64,000 bases of DNA. Origin: Adenophora triphylla var. japonica. Lineage: Eukaryota; Streptophyta; Magnoliopsida; Asterales; Campanulaceae. The stretch's first letter is position 1, and the number at the start of each line of letters is the position of its first letter. Shown one piece after another: positions 22,076 through 32,600 of the stretch. The position numbers and the translations under genes were made by a program. The stretch is from contig JAFEMH010000756.1 of assembly GCA_022495995.1 (NCBI GenBank), positions 372,001 to 436,000 on the forward strand, given 5' to 3'. Under the pieces are notes generated by a model. That model did no database searches. It was not told the origin of the DNA and saw nothing but the letters and a program-made list of their open reading frames with translations.

Positions 22076-23052
22076 GGAAGTCCATTCCCTTCCTAGTTTT
22101 CAATCCCGGCCGTCATCGTAAGCCCGTCCTTTAACGAAAACTTAACGGAAGTCCATTTCCTTCCTAGTTTTCAACCCCGGCCGTCATCGTAAGCCCATCC
22201 TTTAACGAAAACCTAACGGAAGTCCATTCCCTTCCTAGTTTTCAACCCCGACCGTCATCGTAAGCCCGTTCTTTAACGAAAACCTAACGAAAGTCCATTC
22301 CCTTCCTAGTTTTCAACCCCGGCCGTCATCGTAAGCCCGTTCATTTAACGAAAACCTAACGGAAGTCCATTCCCTTCCTAGTTTTCAACCCCGGCCGTCA
22401 TCGTAAGCCCGTCCTTTAACGAAAACTTAACGGAAGTCCATTCCCTTCCTAGTTTTCAACCCCGACCGTCATCGTAAGCCCTTCCTTTAACAAAAACCTA
22501 ACGGAAGTCCATTCCCTTCCTAGTTTTCAACCCCGGCCATCATCGTAAGCACGTTCATTTAACGAAAACCTAACGGAAGTCCATTCCCTTCCCCGTTTTC
22601 AATCACGGCCGTCATCGTAAGCCCGTTCATTTAACGAAAACTTAACGGAAGTCCATTCCCTTCCTCGTTTTCAACCCCGGCCGTCATCGTAAGCCCGTCA
22701 TTTAACGAAAACTTAACGGAAGTCCATTCCCTTCCTCGTTTTCAACCCCGACCATCATCGTAAGCCCGTTCATTTAACGAAAACCTAACGGAAGTCCATT
22801 CCCTTCCTAGTTTTCAACCCCGGCCGTCATCGTAAGCCCGTTCCTTTACGAAAACTTAACGGAAGTCCATTCCCTTCCTAGTTTTCAACCCCGACCGCCA
22901 TCGTAAGCCCGTTCATTTAACGAAAACTTAACGGAGTCCATTCCCTTCCTAGTTTTCAACCCCGACCGTCATCGTAAGCCCGTTCATTTAACGAAAACCT
23001 AACGGAAGCCCATTCCCTTCCTCGTTTTCAACCCCGGCCATCATTGTAAGCC
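22076..23052. repeat. 71-72-bp tandem repeat, about 13-14 copies
   Basis: Each unit reads GGAAGTCCATTCCCTTCCTA, GTTTTCAACCCCGGCCGTCA, TCGTAAGCCCG and TTTAACGAAAACTTAAC. The GGCCGTCATCG word at 22108, 22179, 22250, 22321 and 22393 sets the 71-72-bp period. It embeds the same GGCCGTCATCGTAAGCCCG core as the array at 1761. Confidence 0.95.
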
Positions 23053-23231
23053 CGCACCAAGAACACACATCCCCAGCAGTTTCCGAACTACGTCCAGGCT
23101 TGATTCCCATCCGGGATACGTAGGTAGCCTACCATAGGTCCAGCCACTTGACCAATATGGTCACCCTTTTTTCCGGCAGTTATCGTAAGCCCGAATCTTC
23201 CCCAGCGAGAACGCTTTCAAATAGTCTCCCT
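23053..23231 (+). other. Extra copy of the shared pre-LTR block
   Basis: It contains AGGCTTGATTCCCATCCGGG, ATACGTAGGTAGCC, GGTCCAGCC and a further GTAAGCCCG core, but no polypurine tract or LTR follows. This is a duplicate of the block found again at 23826-23920. Confidence 0.65.
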
Positions 23232-23395
23232 CAGGTTCATACTCCTGAACCGAACCTCGACTTAAGTTCATACTCCTGAACTAAGTCCCAATCTAGGTTC
23301 ATACTCCTGAACCGAACCCCCATTTAGGTTCATACTCCTGAACTGAACCTCGACTTAAGTTCATACTCCTGAACTAAGTCTCACTCTAGGTATAG
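23232..23395. repeat. GGTTCATACTCCTGAAC repeats
   Basis: (A/G)GTTCATACTCCTGAAC repeats about five times with a spacing of about 28-32 bp, alternating with CGAACCTCGACTTA. GTTCATACTCCTGAAC is itself an imperfect inverted repeat. Confidence 0.85.
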
Positions 23396-23770
23396 ACGCC
23401 TCCGCTAAGTCGAGTCAATCTTCGGCAACGCCTCCGCTAGGTCGAGTCTGTCTTCGACAATGCCTCCGCTAAGTCGAGTCTGTCTTCGGCAACGCCTTCG
23501 CTAAGTAGAATCAGTCTTCGGCGTTGTCTCCGCTAAGTCGAGCCTGTCTTCGGCGACGCCTCTGCTAAGTCGAGTCAGTCTTCGGCAACGCCTCCGCTAG
23601 GTCGAGTCTGTCTTCGGCAACGCTTCCGCTAGGTCGAGTCTATCTTCGGCAACGCCTTCGCTAAGTCGAATTAGTCTTCAGAAATGCCTCCGCTAAGTCG
23701 AATCAATCTTCGACAACGCTTCCGCTAAGTCGAATCTTCCTTCGGCAACGCCTTCGTTAGTCGAATCTAC
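23396..23770. repeat. 32-bp tandem repeat, about 12 copies
   Basis: Units read AACGCCTCCGCTAAGTCGAG then TCTGTCTTCGGC. ACGCC positions at 23396, 23428 and 23460 give the period. Later copies are more diverged. Confidence 0.92.
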
Positions 23771-24002
23771 CTTCGATAACGAAAATGCGATGGGAGGTCC
23801 ATTCGTTTGACCACTCCTTTCCCCCCACAAGACCTGTACTACGACCGGCTTGATTCCCACAAGGGATACGTAGGAATCCTTTCGTTAAGGGTCCAACCAT
23901 TCGACCGCCTTCCTCGCCCATCTCGGCAACGTTTGCCAGATTAGGATCCTCACTTTGTCGACGACCCCACTTCCCCTGGAAGTACCTTCGCTGAGGGGCT
24001 AC
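23771..24002 (+). other. Pre-LTR block and polypurine tract before LTR-C
   Basis: GGCTTGATTCCCACAAGGGA, TACGTAGGAATCC, GGTCCAACC and CGACCCCACTTCCCC occur in the same order as at the two other LTR starts. GAGGGG lies at 23993-23998, just before TGTAAGTACCCC. Confidence 0.7.
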
Positions 24003-25743
24003 TGTAAGTACCCCAATCTGGGTCGTTAATATTCCGTCAGCCCAAATTAATGATTTATTATCATTTAGGGGGCATTTTGAACAATATTTTGACAATTTGA
24101 ATGAGGAAGGACCTCTTAGGAATAAAAAAATGGACAATTACCTCGCTGAAAATCTGTCATTTTCAAAAAAAAAAAGGAATATTGACCATTTAGAAAAGCC
24201 AAAACTGCCAAAAATTGCTTTCTGCAAAAAACAGGCACGCCTGCTTGGGTCATCCGCGCGGACAAGATTGCACCTACAATCTTGTCCACGCGGATAAGAT
24301 CAGCACCCAAGCAACCTATAAATACAGCCCTTCTCTCTCAGTTTCAAGGGGCCCAAAAATTCGAAAACCTACTGTCACTCTGCCCAAATTCACCCTCAAA
24401 CAGCCATTTACACTCCCATAACTCAAATTCCACACCATATTCATCCTCTAATCCATCCCAAAACCACTTCTCACCCTTTGAAACCTTAAAACCCTAAACA
24501 ACAAACCAAGAAATAATTGGTAAACCCTCACCTCCCTTACTCAAATCTCCTTCATCCATGCATATTCTTCATAAATAAATGATGTAGCTTAGTTTCTTCA
24601 CTTGATTGCTCATCCCCTTCCCCTCTTGTCCCAAGGATCCAAGAGGATCTCCATGGAACCCATTTCCATGGATGATCCTCTAAAATAATCCACATTCTCT
24701 TTTATTTTATGTCATTCCCTACTCCCCTTTTTATATCTCTTGGTAGTTGTTTGCTTGACCTAGAAGATGGTCATTTTGGAGTCAATCTCCACATATGACC
24801 ACTTCTAAATGGTTCACACTACATAATTTCATGCCTCTGTACATTCTTAGTTTGTTACTTGCTTTCTTGACCTAAATATGGTCATCTTGGAGTCAATCTC
24901 CATAGATGATCATTTTAAATGGTCCACATTATTTACATTCCTTGTAAATTCCCCTCCCCATGTCTAAGATGCTCACCTTGGAACACTTTCCTTGGATGAA
25001 CATCATTTAGACTTACAAAATAGGTCACACAAGATGTAGAAGATACACTTGAGTATAGATCTCAAGGATGGTCATCTTATGACCACCTTAGAGATCTTCC
25101 TCTAAAGTTGATACATCTTGACCTAACTCTCTTGTCAATTTACTTTCATGTCAAATTCCCCTTTTCTCTAGCAAATGAAATGCTCACAATGTCCTAACGT
25201 ACCCCCGGGATGACTTGATTAAGTGTATTCATCACCTATGACCACTAATCAAAGTCTAGGGAAAGAGAGGACAAGCATGGATGCCAAAATTCAAATCCCC
25301 ATTTACTTTCTGTCTTTCAGTTACAATACCAGTTAAGTCCTGTAAATCCAGTTAACTTTCTGGAAATTACAGTGACTAAACTGGAAACTGTAAAATATGG
25401 AGATTGTAGCTCTATCCGCGCGGATAAGATTGTACTGCAGTCTTGTCCACGCGGATGACATTGTCATCTGCAAACAGTCCCTCATTTTTCTGTTATTTTT
25501 AGTTTAATCCCTATTTTCAAACTTTTTTTCAATTCAGTCCTTATAATTTCAGTTATTTTCAGAAAAGTCCTTTTAAATACACACATACACACACACAAAA
25601 AGGTTTCAAGTGAGGAAGACTCGTCGTACGAGGCATTTCGGGTGAACACCAATGTTCTTCCCAGAGTGTAACGTGACCTCCGAACTCACTTTTTCTAATA
25701 TTGGGTATTTTTCAAAGTTTTGACCCTTAAACAAAAAACGGCG
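24003..25743 (+). mobile_element. Tat-lineage LTR-C (3' LTR of the DUF7745/PMD-bearing element); 3' end approximate
   Basis: It starts TGTAAGTACCCCAATCTGG. It has an inverted repeat with 19-bp arms (ATCCGCGCGGACAAGATTG and its near-perfect complement, 24252-24295) just before TATAAATA (24317-24324), and a second such pair at 25413-25460. The tail (GAAGACTCGTCGTACGAGGC, then GGGTGA, AACGTGACC) matches the other two LTRs. The boundary is set before TGGCGACTCC at 25744. The shared palindrome assigns the antisense genes to this LTR family. The middle (24540-25370) holds dispersed ATGGTCATCTTGGAGTCAAT-type repeats. Confidence 0.62.
24252..24324 (+). promoter_or_regulatory. LTR-C promoter: 19-bp inverted repeat then TATA box
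   Basis: ATCCGCGCGGACAAGATTG, a 6-nt loop, then CAATCTTGTCCACGCGGAT are followed 17 nt later by CCTATAAATACAGCCC. The arms match at 18 of 19 positions. Transcription in the sense direction from here is inferred. Confidence 0.65.
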
Positions 25744-25866
25744 TGGCGACTCCAAAACGATTTTAAAAAAGTCCGATAAAGATTTTTCAAAACTTTCAAA
25801 AACAAACAAGAGTCTTGTCGGGCGGACCAAAAGAAAAATCGCGGGATACACATCATCACACCTATC
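25744..25866 (+). other. LTR-C distal tail up to the copia junction
   Basis: TGGCGACTCC resembles the primer-binding start of Tat/Ogre elements, but the match stops after ten bases. AT-rich sequence with AAGAGTCTTGTCGGGCGG follows. The junction with the minus-strand copia sequence lies within about 25850-25870. No element end or duplication could be identified. Confidence 0.4.
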
Positions 25867-28160
25867 CAATCTACGATGGCCTTGTGGATCTTGAACCGTT
25901 TCCACAACTTCTTGTGGACTTGGTTCAGTCTCTACTATTGATTCCATGTTATTTTTGGGTTCTTAAACTTCTTCAAGATCAATTTTACTCCCACTAGTTC
26001 CTTTATTGAGAAACCGTTTCTCAAGAAAAGTACCATATTGAGCAACAAACACTTTGTTCTCAACGCGGTTGTAAAAGTAATACCCTTTGGTTTCCTTAAG
26101 GTAACCAACGAAAATAACCTTGTCAGATTTAGGTGCTAAATTATCAGAGACAAGTCTCTTTACATAAGCTTCGCAACCCCAAATCTTCATGAAAGACAAA
26201 CTAGGTTTTCTTCCATGCCACATCTCATGTGGGGTCTTAGGAGACGAATTAGTAGGGACTTTGTTTAGTGTGAACGCAACAGTCTCTAATGCATGTCCCC
26301 AAAAGGATATATGAAGGTCTACTTGACTCATCATCGAACGAACCATATCTAATAGGGTTCTATTCCTCTACTCGAAAACAACATTCCATTGTGGCGTTTC
26401 GGGTGGAGTCAACTCTGAAATAATTCCATAGTTTTTGAGATGATTGTCAAACTCTTGGCTCAAATACTCACCACCACGATCGGATCGAAGTGTTTTAATT
26501 GTTTTGCCAAGTTGATTTTGTACTTCATTTTGAAATATTCTAAACATCTCAAACGATTCACTTTTGGACTTCATAAGATAGACATAGTCATATCTAGATA
26601 AGTCATCGGTGAATGTAATGAAATACCGAAATCCTCCCCTAGAAATGCTGCTCATTGGTCTGCATACATCAGTATGTATTAAGCCCAATAAGTCACTAGC
26701 CCTTTCACTACTCTTAGTGTAGGGTGGTTTGGTCATTTTGCCCAATAAACAAAATTCACATATCTCATATGATTCATAATCATGTGAGTCTAACATTCCA
26801 TCTTTGTGGAGTTTAGAAATGTGTTTCTCGTTTTTATGACCAAGCCGGCAATGCCACATGAACGAGTTGTTCACGTCATTCGGTTTAGACTTCTTGTCCA
26901 CATGATAAACATTTTCAACACTATTTTGTTTCTCATCAACATCAAGAACATAAAGGCCATTAAATGAATTTGCAATACCATAAAGCATATCATTTAAATA
27001 AATATAAAACTTTTTATTCTTAATAAGAAAATTATAGCCTTCATTATCCAAACAAGAAACAGAAATATATTCCTATTCAAATCTGGAACATAGTAACAAT
27101 TGTTCAAAACAAGTACTAAGCCACTAGGTAAAGTTACATCATATGTCCCTACGGCTAATGCAGCAACTCTTGCTCCATTCCCCACACATAGGTCAACTTC
27201 ACCATGTTTGAGCAGCTTTCTATTCCTTAGTCCCTGCACATTTAAACAAATGTGAGATTCACATTCGGTATCTAATACCCATGAACTAGAAACAGAAAGG
27301 AAAATATCTATCATATAGATACCTGAATCAGCAGCAATCGTATTGCCCTTCTTCGCCTTTAGGCCTTCCTTGTAAGCCTTGCAGTTGCACTTCCAATGAC
27401 CAACCTCTTGGCAATGGTAGCAAACCGCATCCTTTTGATATGCCTTGGGAGCCTCTCCTGCAACGGCAACCTTTGCCTTAGGTTTAGCAACAGTTGCTTT
27501 ATCTTTGCCTTTGTTAATCATTAACACAATATCGGTTCGGGGCTTCTTGATATTCTTCTCTGCGGTCTTAACCATCGCATGCAATTTCGAGAGATTCTTA
27601 TTCATGCCAGTCATGTGATAGTGCATAATAAAATGACCATAACTTTCAGGCAATGAATTCAATATCAAATCTGTGGCGAGTTCCAAACTCATTGGATTTC
27701 CAAGCCTTTCAAGATGCTCAATGTGACCCTTCATCTTAAGGACATGAGCTCCCACCGATTGCCCTTTTTGCATCTTGCATGTAGTTAGGGCCTTAACCAC
27801 ATCAAACCGCTCATTTCTTGCTTGCACTTGGAACATTTCCTTTAAGCGCTCAGCAAGATCAAATGCTGCACCTATGTGCTCAAGGTCCTTCTGAAGAATC
27901 TTAGACATAATGGCAAGCATAAGGCATGCAACATCTGTAGAATCATCATTATATTTCTTATGTGCATCTCTATCTGCCCTAGAAGCATTTGCAGCAGGTT
28001 GAGGTGAAATGGGTTCATTGAGAAAAAACAGTTTCTTCTCTTGCTTTAAAACAATTCTAAGGCTTCTGATTCAATCAGAATAGTTTGCACCGTTCTCCTC
28101 AAGCTTTTCCTTCTCAATGACTGATCGCAGTGACAGGAATTGATTATTGTAATTAGTCAT
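25867..28160 (-). pseudogene. Copia-1 gag, protease and integrase, broken
   Basis: The gag start MTNYNNQFLSLRSVIEKEKL is at 28160; a TGA at 28073-28071 interrupts it early. Downstream are HYHMTGMNKNLSKLHAMVKT and the CCHC knuckle CYHCQEVGHWKCNC. Next is the protease segment SSWVLDTECESHICLN, where the usual DTG(A/C) reads DTEC. A frameshift near 27000-27060 precedes the gag-pre-integrase block GLYVLDVDEKQ. Integrase shows HTDVCRPM, LRSDRGGEY and TPPETPQWNVVFE, then a stop at 26370-26368 and another at 25965-25963. Such proteins package and integrate element cDNA; these copies are inactive. Confidence 0.85.
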
Positions 28161-29023
28161 TCTACAATAAAATATGCAAACAATATAAACATATATCAAT
28201 ATCAACATATTTATCATCTAAGTGCAAATAACGTATTTCATAAATACTCCCACTAAATTATACACCTTCAAATACAAGCATGTATCATATAATCATAGTA
28301 AGCTAAGATCCATATTTCACTTGATTTTGGTTTAACTGAGTCAATTCACGAAATCAAGCTATTTAGGTAGAAACATCAATCATATCACTATATGACTCTT
28401 AGATCTTTTATGAGATTTCCTTAGACATCATATGTCAAAACATGTTTTAAATCTCATCTATGCCTTGGGTCAAATCTCATTTGAAAGCACCAATTAAGTC
28501 AAAACCTTTTTCAAACATGTGAGACATGGAACGATGCACCCAACTGAGTCAATACTACATCAACCATTATCTCACCTTGATCACAAATTAAGATATAAGA
28601 TGCACCCAACTGAGTCGAAACTACATCAAATACCCTAAAATATCACAAGTGTTCTAATCAAGGAATGGCATAAGACTTAAATATTTAGAAGGTTTTCATA
28701 TTGTAACAAACATCGCATGGTTGTAACATAGATCTCATGTGAACATAATCATGAACATAGGGCTTCACAAAATTTCATACAAATAATTTGATTTCAATTT
28801 TGAGAAATTACAAATTTAATTTAATCGTATTATTCAAATCATCAACCTATGTGATAAACTAATCAAATTAATTTATCATGAATCATGAACATGGCATATC
28901 ATATATATACTTGTTTATCATAAAACAAAACACATGAAATCTAGATCTATTTCATATAACATGGTAGTAAATAATCAAATTAAATCTAGCATGCAATTTC
29001 AATCCGAATCATGGCAAGACAGG
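28161..29023. other. Copia-1 untranslated leader
   Basis: This AT-rich non-coding sequence lies between the primer-binding site and gag. GATGCACCCAACTGAGTC occurs twice (about 28533 and 28600), a short direct repeat. No genes are seen. Confidence 0.6.
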
Positions 29024-29035
29024 GCTCTGATACCA
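29024..29035 (-). other. Primer-binding site for initiator Met tRNA (copia-1)
   Basis: The minus strand reads TGGTATCAGAGC, one nt after the LTR end. This complements the 3' end of plant initiator tRNA-Met, the standard primer of many copia elements. Confidence 0.9.
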
Positions 29036-29036
29036 C

Positions 29037-30684
29037 TGTTGGGTTTTGGGGTTACAAACGCAGCGGAAAATTTAACAAAGAACATCAAAACCCTAGCCCT
29101 TAGATCTGTCTAGCATGAAGAGATTAGAAAAACTATGAAATAGAATTACATACCTTTAATGCGATTTCGTTTGTCAAAGTAAATCTCAAAATTCAAGCCT
29201 TGAACTTTGATGTCGAATCTTCTAATTTCCTTCTTCGAACTTGGTGATGAAATCAACAATGGAGCTTCAAGCCTTAGAAGATAAAACAACCTCCCTCTAA
29301 TGGTGATTCACACGCGAACGAACCAAGAACTCCTTCTTGTTGGATTGCTAGATGATCCTCTTGATTATTGAAACACTTTTCAATAATCTATGGCCAATAT
29401 GGAATTGAATCTAGGGTGTTTTGATCTTTGATTCGTAATCAAAATCAAGATAATTGTGTTTATCAAGCCCTAAAATTCGTGTGTTAAAGCTGGAATAAAA
29501 TGATCTTATTTATACTTGCTATAAATCCCTAACTCTTAGGGAGAAGAGTCCTTTTCCAAGCAAAAACGGAATTGCTGAAAACAGGGTTGGGCGGTCGCCC
29601 ACATGGTCCTCGGTGGCTCCCCAGTTGTACAACCTTTTATCTTTGGTTTTGTAAACCACTTAAGCGGTCGCCCATGCATGCCTCAGCGGTCGCCCATATC
29701 AACTGTGAGCTGTCGCCCACAATTGCCTCGGCGGTTGCCCACATGTACAGAGGTTTTCATTGGTTTCATAAATCAATGTGAGCGGTCGCTTATACCAACC
29801 TCGGCGGTCGCCCACCCTAAACCTCGGCGGTCGCCCAACACCACAGTTCCATAATAAAGTCAGAATCAATTTGTTCTTTGTGTGTGACCCAATAGGAATT
29901 ATATTATGTTGGTAATGAGTCAAAAAATGACCTCACAAGACATATGTGGTTTCTAGCAAACCATTATATCCACCCAATTAATATAACATCAAAGCTTGAT
30001 TCCTCGATAGATCAAATGTCATAATCCCTTTGTCCACGATGTCCAATTGAACATGAGTCATGGTCTACGTCAACTCATTCCATTCAATGCTTTCTCGATT
30101 CCGAATATGTTGATAATCCAAATGCATTTGATCTCTATCAAATCACTTGAGTGTGGCCACACATTTCATCAACATCATTCATCGAGGGGCCCAAGCAAAC
30201 ATCTCTCTTCATAAGAGGGACAAATCCCCTCTTGACTTATCATTCTTCCCTACATGAATCCAAACGTGCTAACATAGCCCTTATTGCTATCCGATTAAAG
30301 ATAGTGTTAGACTATATCAAACACGATCTTCATCATGTGGAAGACGATGATAATCTCAGGTACAAAGGATTCAATAACATGACTATCATGAGATTTATTC
30401 ATGACAACAAACCATGTCATAAATCTCATAAGTAGGTCATGTCCAATACTTGTTCTCTAGCAAGTATCCATAAGTGCAATGTGCATCTCCATGCATATAA
30501 TCATCTCTATGATTATCCATTACCAACTTATACTAGTTGTTCACAATAACTAGAGACGCAGTTCAATATAATAAACATGCAAAACATATAATGAACAGAA
30601 TAAACACGCTCTATAATAAATGATAAAGACAATACATAACGGTTCAAGTTAAACATAACTATAGCCTAGGGCACTACACCAACA
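29037..30684 (-). mobile_element. Copia-1 5' LTR (1648 bp)
   Basis: On the minus strand it starts TGTTGGTGTAGTGCCCTAGG and ends CCCCAAAACCCAACA, with TGTTGG/CCAACA terminal inverted repeats. The TATA box GTATAAATAAG lies at 29515-29505. A cluster of GCGGTCGCCCA motifs sits directly upstream of it. Confidence 0.9.
29505..29840 (-). promoter_or_regulatory. Copia-1 LTR promoter with eight GCGGTCGCCCA-type motifs
   Basis: About eight copies or variants of GCGGTCGCCCA occur between 29587 and 29840, upstream of the minus-strand TATA box at 29515-29505. They are irregularly spaced and separated by unrelated short words. Transcription-factor binding or another role is inferred only. Confidence 0.6.
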
Positions 30685-31738
30685 ATAACTCCTTAAGTGT
30701 GAAGGAAATCGGGAGTTGTTGCCTTAATTGTGAGTCATATCCTCTTTCTTGTCCTCTAAACTATCTTTGTTCTGGCTCACTCACACACACACACCATATT
30801 GTTCTCTCTAATCCTTGATTGTAGAGAAAGAATTCCTTTGGTTTTTGCTCCTTTTAATTCTTATGAAATTCTAGTTGAGACCCTAGATGTGCGCACATCT
30901 GCACCTACATCTTAGGTTCCAACTCAATTGTTTCTCAACTAGAGGCAATTGATGCCCAAATCATGGTTTCTGAAGGCCACATTACATCATTTACAGGCTC
31001 AAATTTCTGCATCTTAGATTTATATTGAGAATTCTCTTTTCATCTTGATGACAACAATTTCTGGTCAAAAAGGGGGAGAAGAATTTGACATAGGGAGAGA
31101 TGATAAGGTTCAGAAGAACGAAGAACAAACAAAGTGAGAAGAACTGGAAACCACATCATCTGCAAAGGGAGAGTAATTCTTACTTTGAATTGAATTTTTT
31201 TTTGTTTTTTTGTTGAACTGCAACTTTTGGTATAACATGGTTTCATGCAGTTTGTATGTGTGGATGTGTTTGTATATCTTGGCACACATCTGAGTCAGGA
31301 GGAGTTCATATGGTGATCTGGTTACTATGATTTAAATTTTTAAATCTTTGTTTTGATCAGAAAGTCCAAAATAGGGGGAGATTGAAAGAGTTAAAATCCT
31401 TGAAGGATTTGGACTCTTGAAATCGTGTGAATAGTTTAGGTAATTTAGATTTTTGACTTTCTTTTAAAGATTTAGATATCGAGTAGGTTAAGACTTTTAT
31501 TATTCATATCTTTTATTCTTTATAAATACTATTTTAGATCAGAAAGCCATAAATCAGGGGGGATTAAAAGAGTACGAATAGTACTCTAGTTTTTTGTTAA
31601 AATATATTTTTCAAACTTAAAAAGATTTTTGTCTTTCTTGTAGATTGAATTTTCAATTAAAAAGATTTTTCTAGTTAAAGTAGGAGTGTATCATTCTTAA
31701 TTATGAAATCTGGTGATTGGTATATATATATATATATA
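30685..31738. other. Unassigned sequence, possibly old Sirevirus 3' remnant
   Basis: No reliable gene. A plus-strand stretch near 31045-31090 reads MTTISGQKG and is followed by AAAGGGGGAGAAGAATTTGA. AGGGGGAGATTG also occurs near 31374-31386 and a similar tract near 31551. Such purine tracts and the wording resemble the end of Sirevirus env-like frames. A (CA)n run lies near 30782 and (TA)9 at 31721-31738. Confidence 0.3.
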
Positions 31739-32007
31739 GAGTTAAGTACCTATTTAGTCCCTGATGTTTAGCATTTTTTACGGTTTCGTCCCTATTGTAT
31801 TTTTGTGAACGTTTACATCCTTGACCTACCTATATAATTTTTCGGTTAATCATTCCGTCCACTTTCCGTCAATTTCTCCGTTAACTTTGCTGAGGTGGCA
31901 GTAATGGGGGTTGAAACCGTAAAATGTTAAAGTCTAGACCCTAAAAAATAAATTTTAAAGTTACAAAACACCCCCTCCCTTCCTCTAAAACCTAAATTAG
32001 TTTACAT

Positions 32008-32087
32008 AATAATAATAAATAAAATAATAATAAAATAATAATAAAATAATAATAATAATAAAATAATAATAATAATAATAATAATAA

Positions 32088-32142
<55 letters not shown>

Positions 32143-32151
32143 TAAAAATAA

Positions 32152-32184
<33 letters not shown>

Positions 32185-32240
32185 AAAATAATAATAAAAA
32201 ATAGTTGTAATAATAATAATAATAATAAAATAATAATAAA
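32008..32240. repeat. (AAT)n microsatellite in the left inner arm of the Pack-MULE
   Basis: An almost pure AAT/AATA run of over 200 bp. Its complement occupies the right inner arm (32861-33280), so the two could pair. Confidence 0.95.
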
Positions 32241-32421
32241 CCCATTTCTCTCTCTAATCTCTCTTTACCCTAAATTTCTCCATCTTTTTCTATTTCTCTA
32301 GAAATAGAAAAACCCTTCCCGTCCGCAACAACACCAACCGACGGCGCCACCTCAAGAAATCTCCGATCAAAAATGTCGCCACCGCAGCCACCGTGGTTGT
32401 AGCCTCTATCAACAAATCAAT

Positions 32422-32600
32422 CTACACCTGCTGATTTCGGACTACCCATAAGAAATTGGAGCCCGATTTCTCTAACCCAGTTTTGATTTCTTCGAATTGT
32501 TTCGGCGAGATTTCCGCCTGAGACCCGAATGCGATGTAAAAAATGGGGATTCCTTGTTCGAGCTTCTCGTCCAGCCAGAGTATCCATGGCAGTTTCTGTT
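32422..32600 (-). pseudogene. Captured UDP-glycosyltransferase (UGT) fragment
   Basis: The minus strand encodes WLDEKLEQGIPIFYIAFGSQ, AEISPKQFEEIKTGLEKSGS and NFLWVVRNQQ, then a stop at 32424-32422. This is the plant family 1 UGT segment just upstream of the PSPG box; YIAFGSQAE suggests a UGT90-like source. UGTs transfer sugars from UDP-sugars to small molecules, but this piece of about 55 residues lacks both the acceptor domain and the PSPG motif. The end at CAG|GTGTAG may be an original exon-intron border. The surrounding GC-richer sequence (32270-32400, 32640-32820) may derive from other captured DNA but I could not identify it. Confidence 0.85.

Larger units (their letters stand above)
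25867..30684 (-). mobile_element. Ty1/copia retrotransposon 1, truncated after integrase
   Basis: Minus-strand order is 5' LTR (30684-29037), primer-binding site (29035-29024), about 860-bp leader, gag from 28160, zinc knuckle, protease region and integrase ending near 25867. Integrase directly after gag-protease and before the missing RT is the copia order. RT, RNase H and the 3' LTR are absent; the left end abuts the Tat LTR-C tail. The 5 bp outside the LTR are ATAAC; with the other end lost there is no duplication to compare. Confidence 0.88.
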
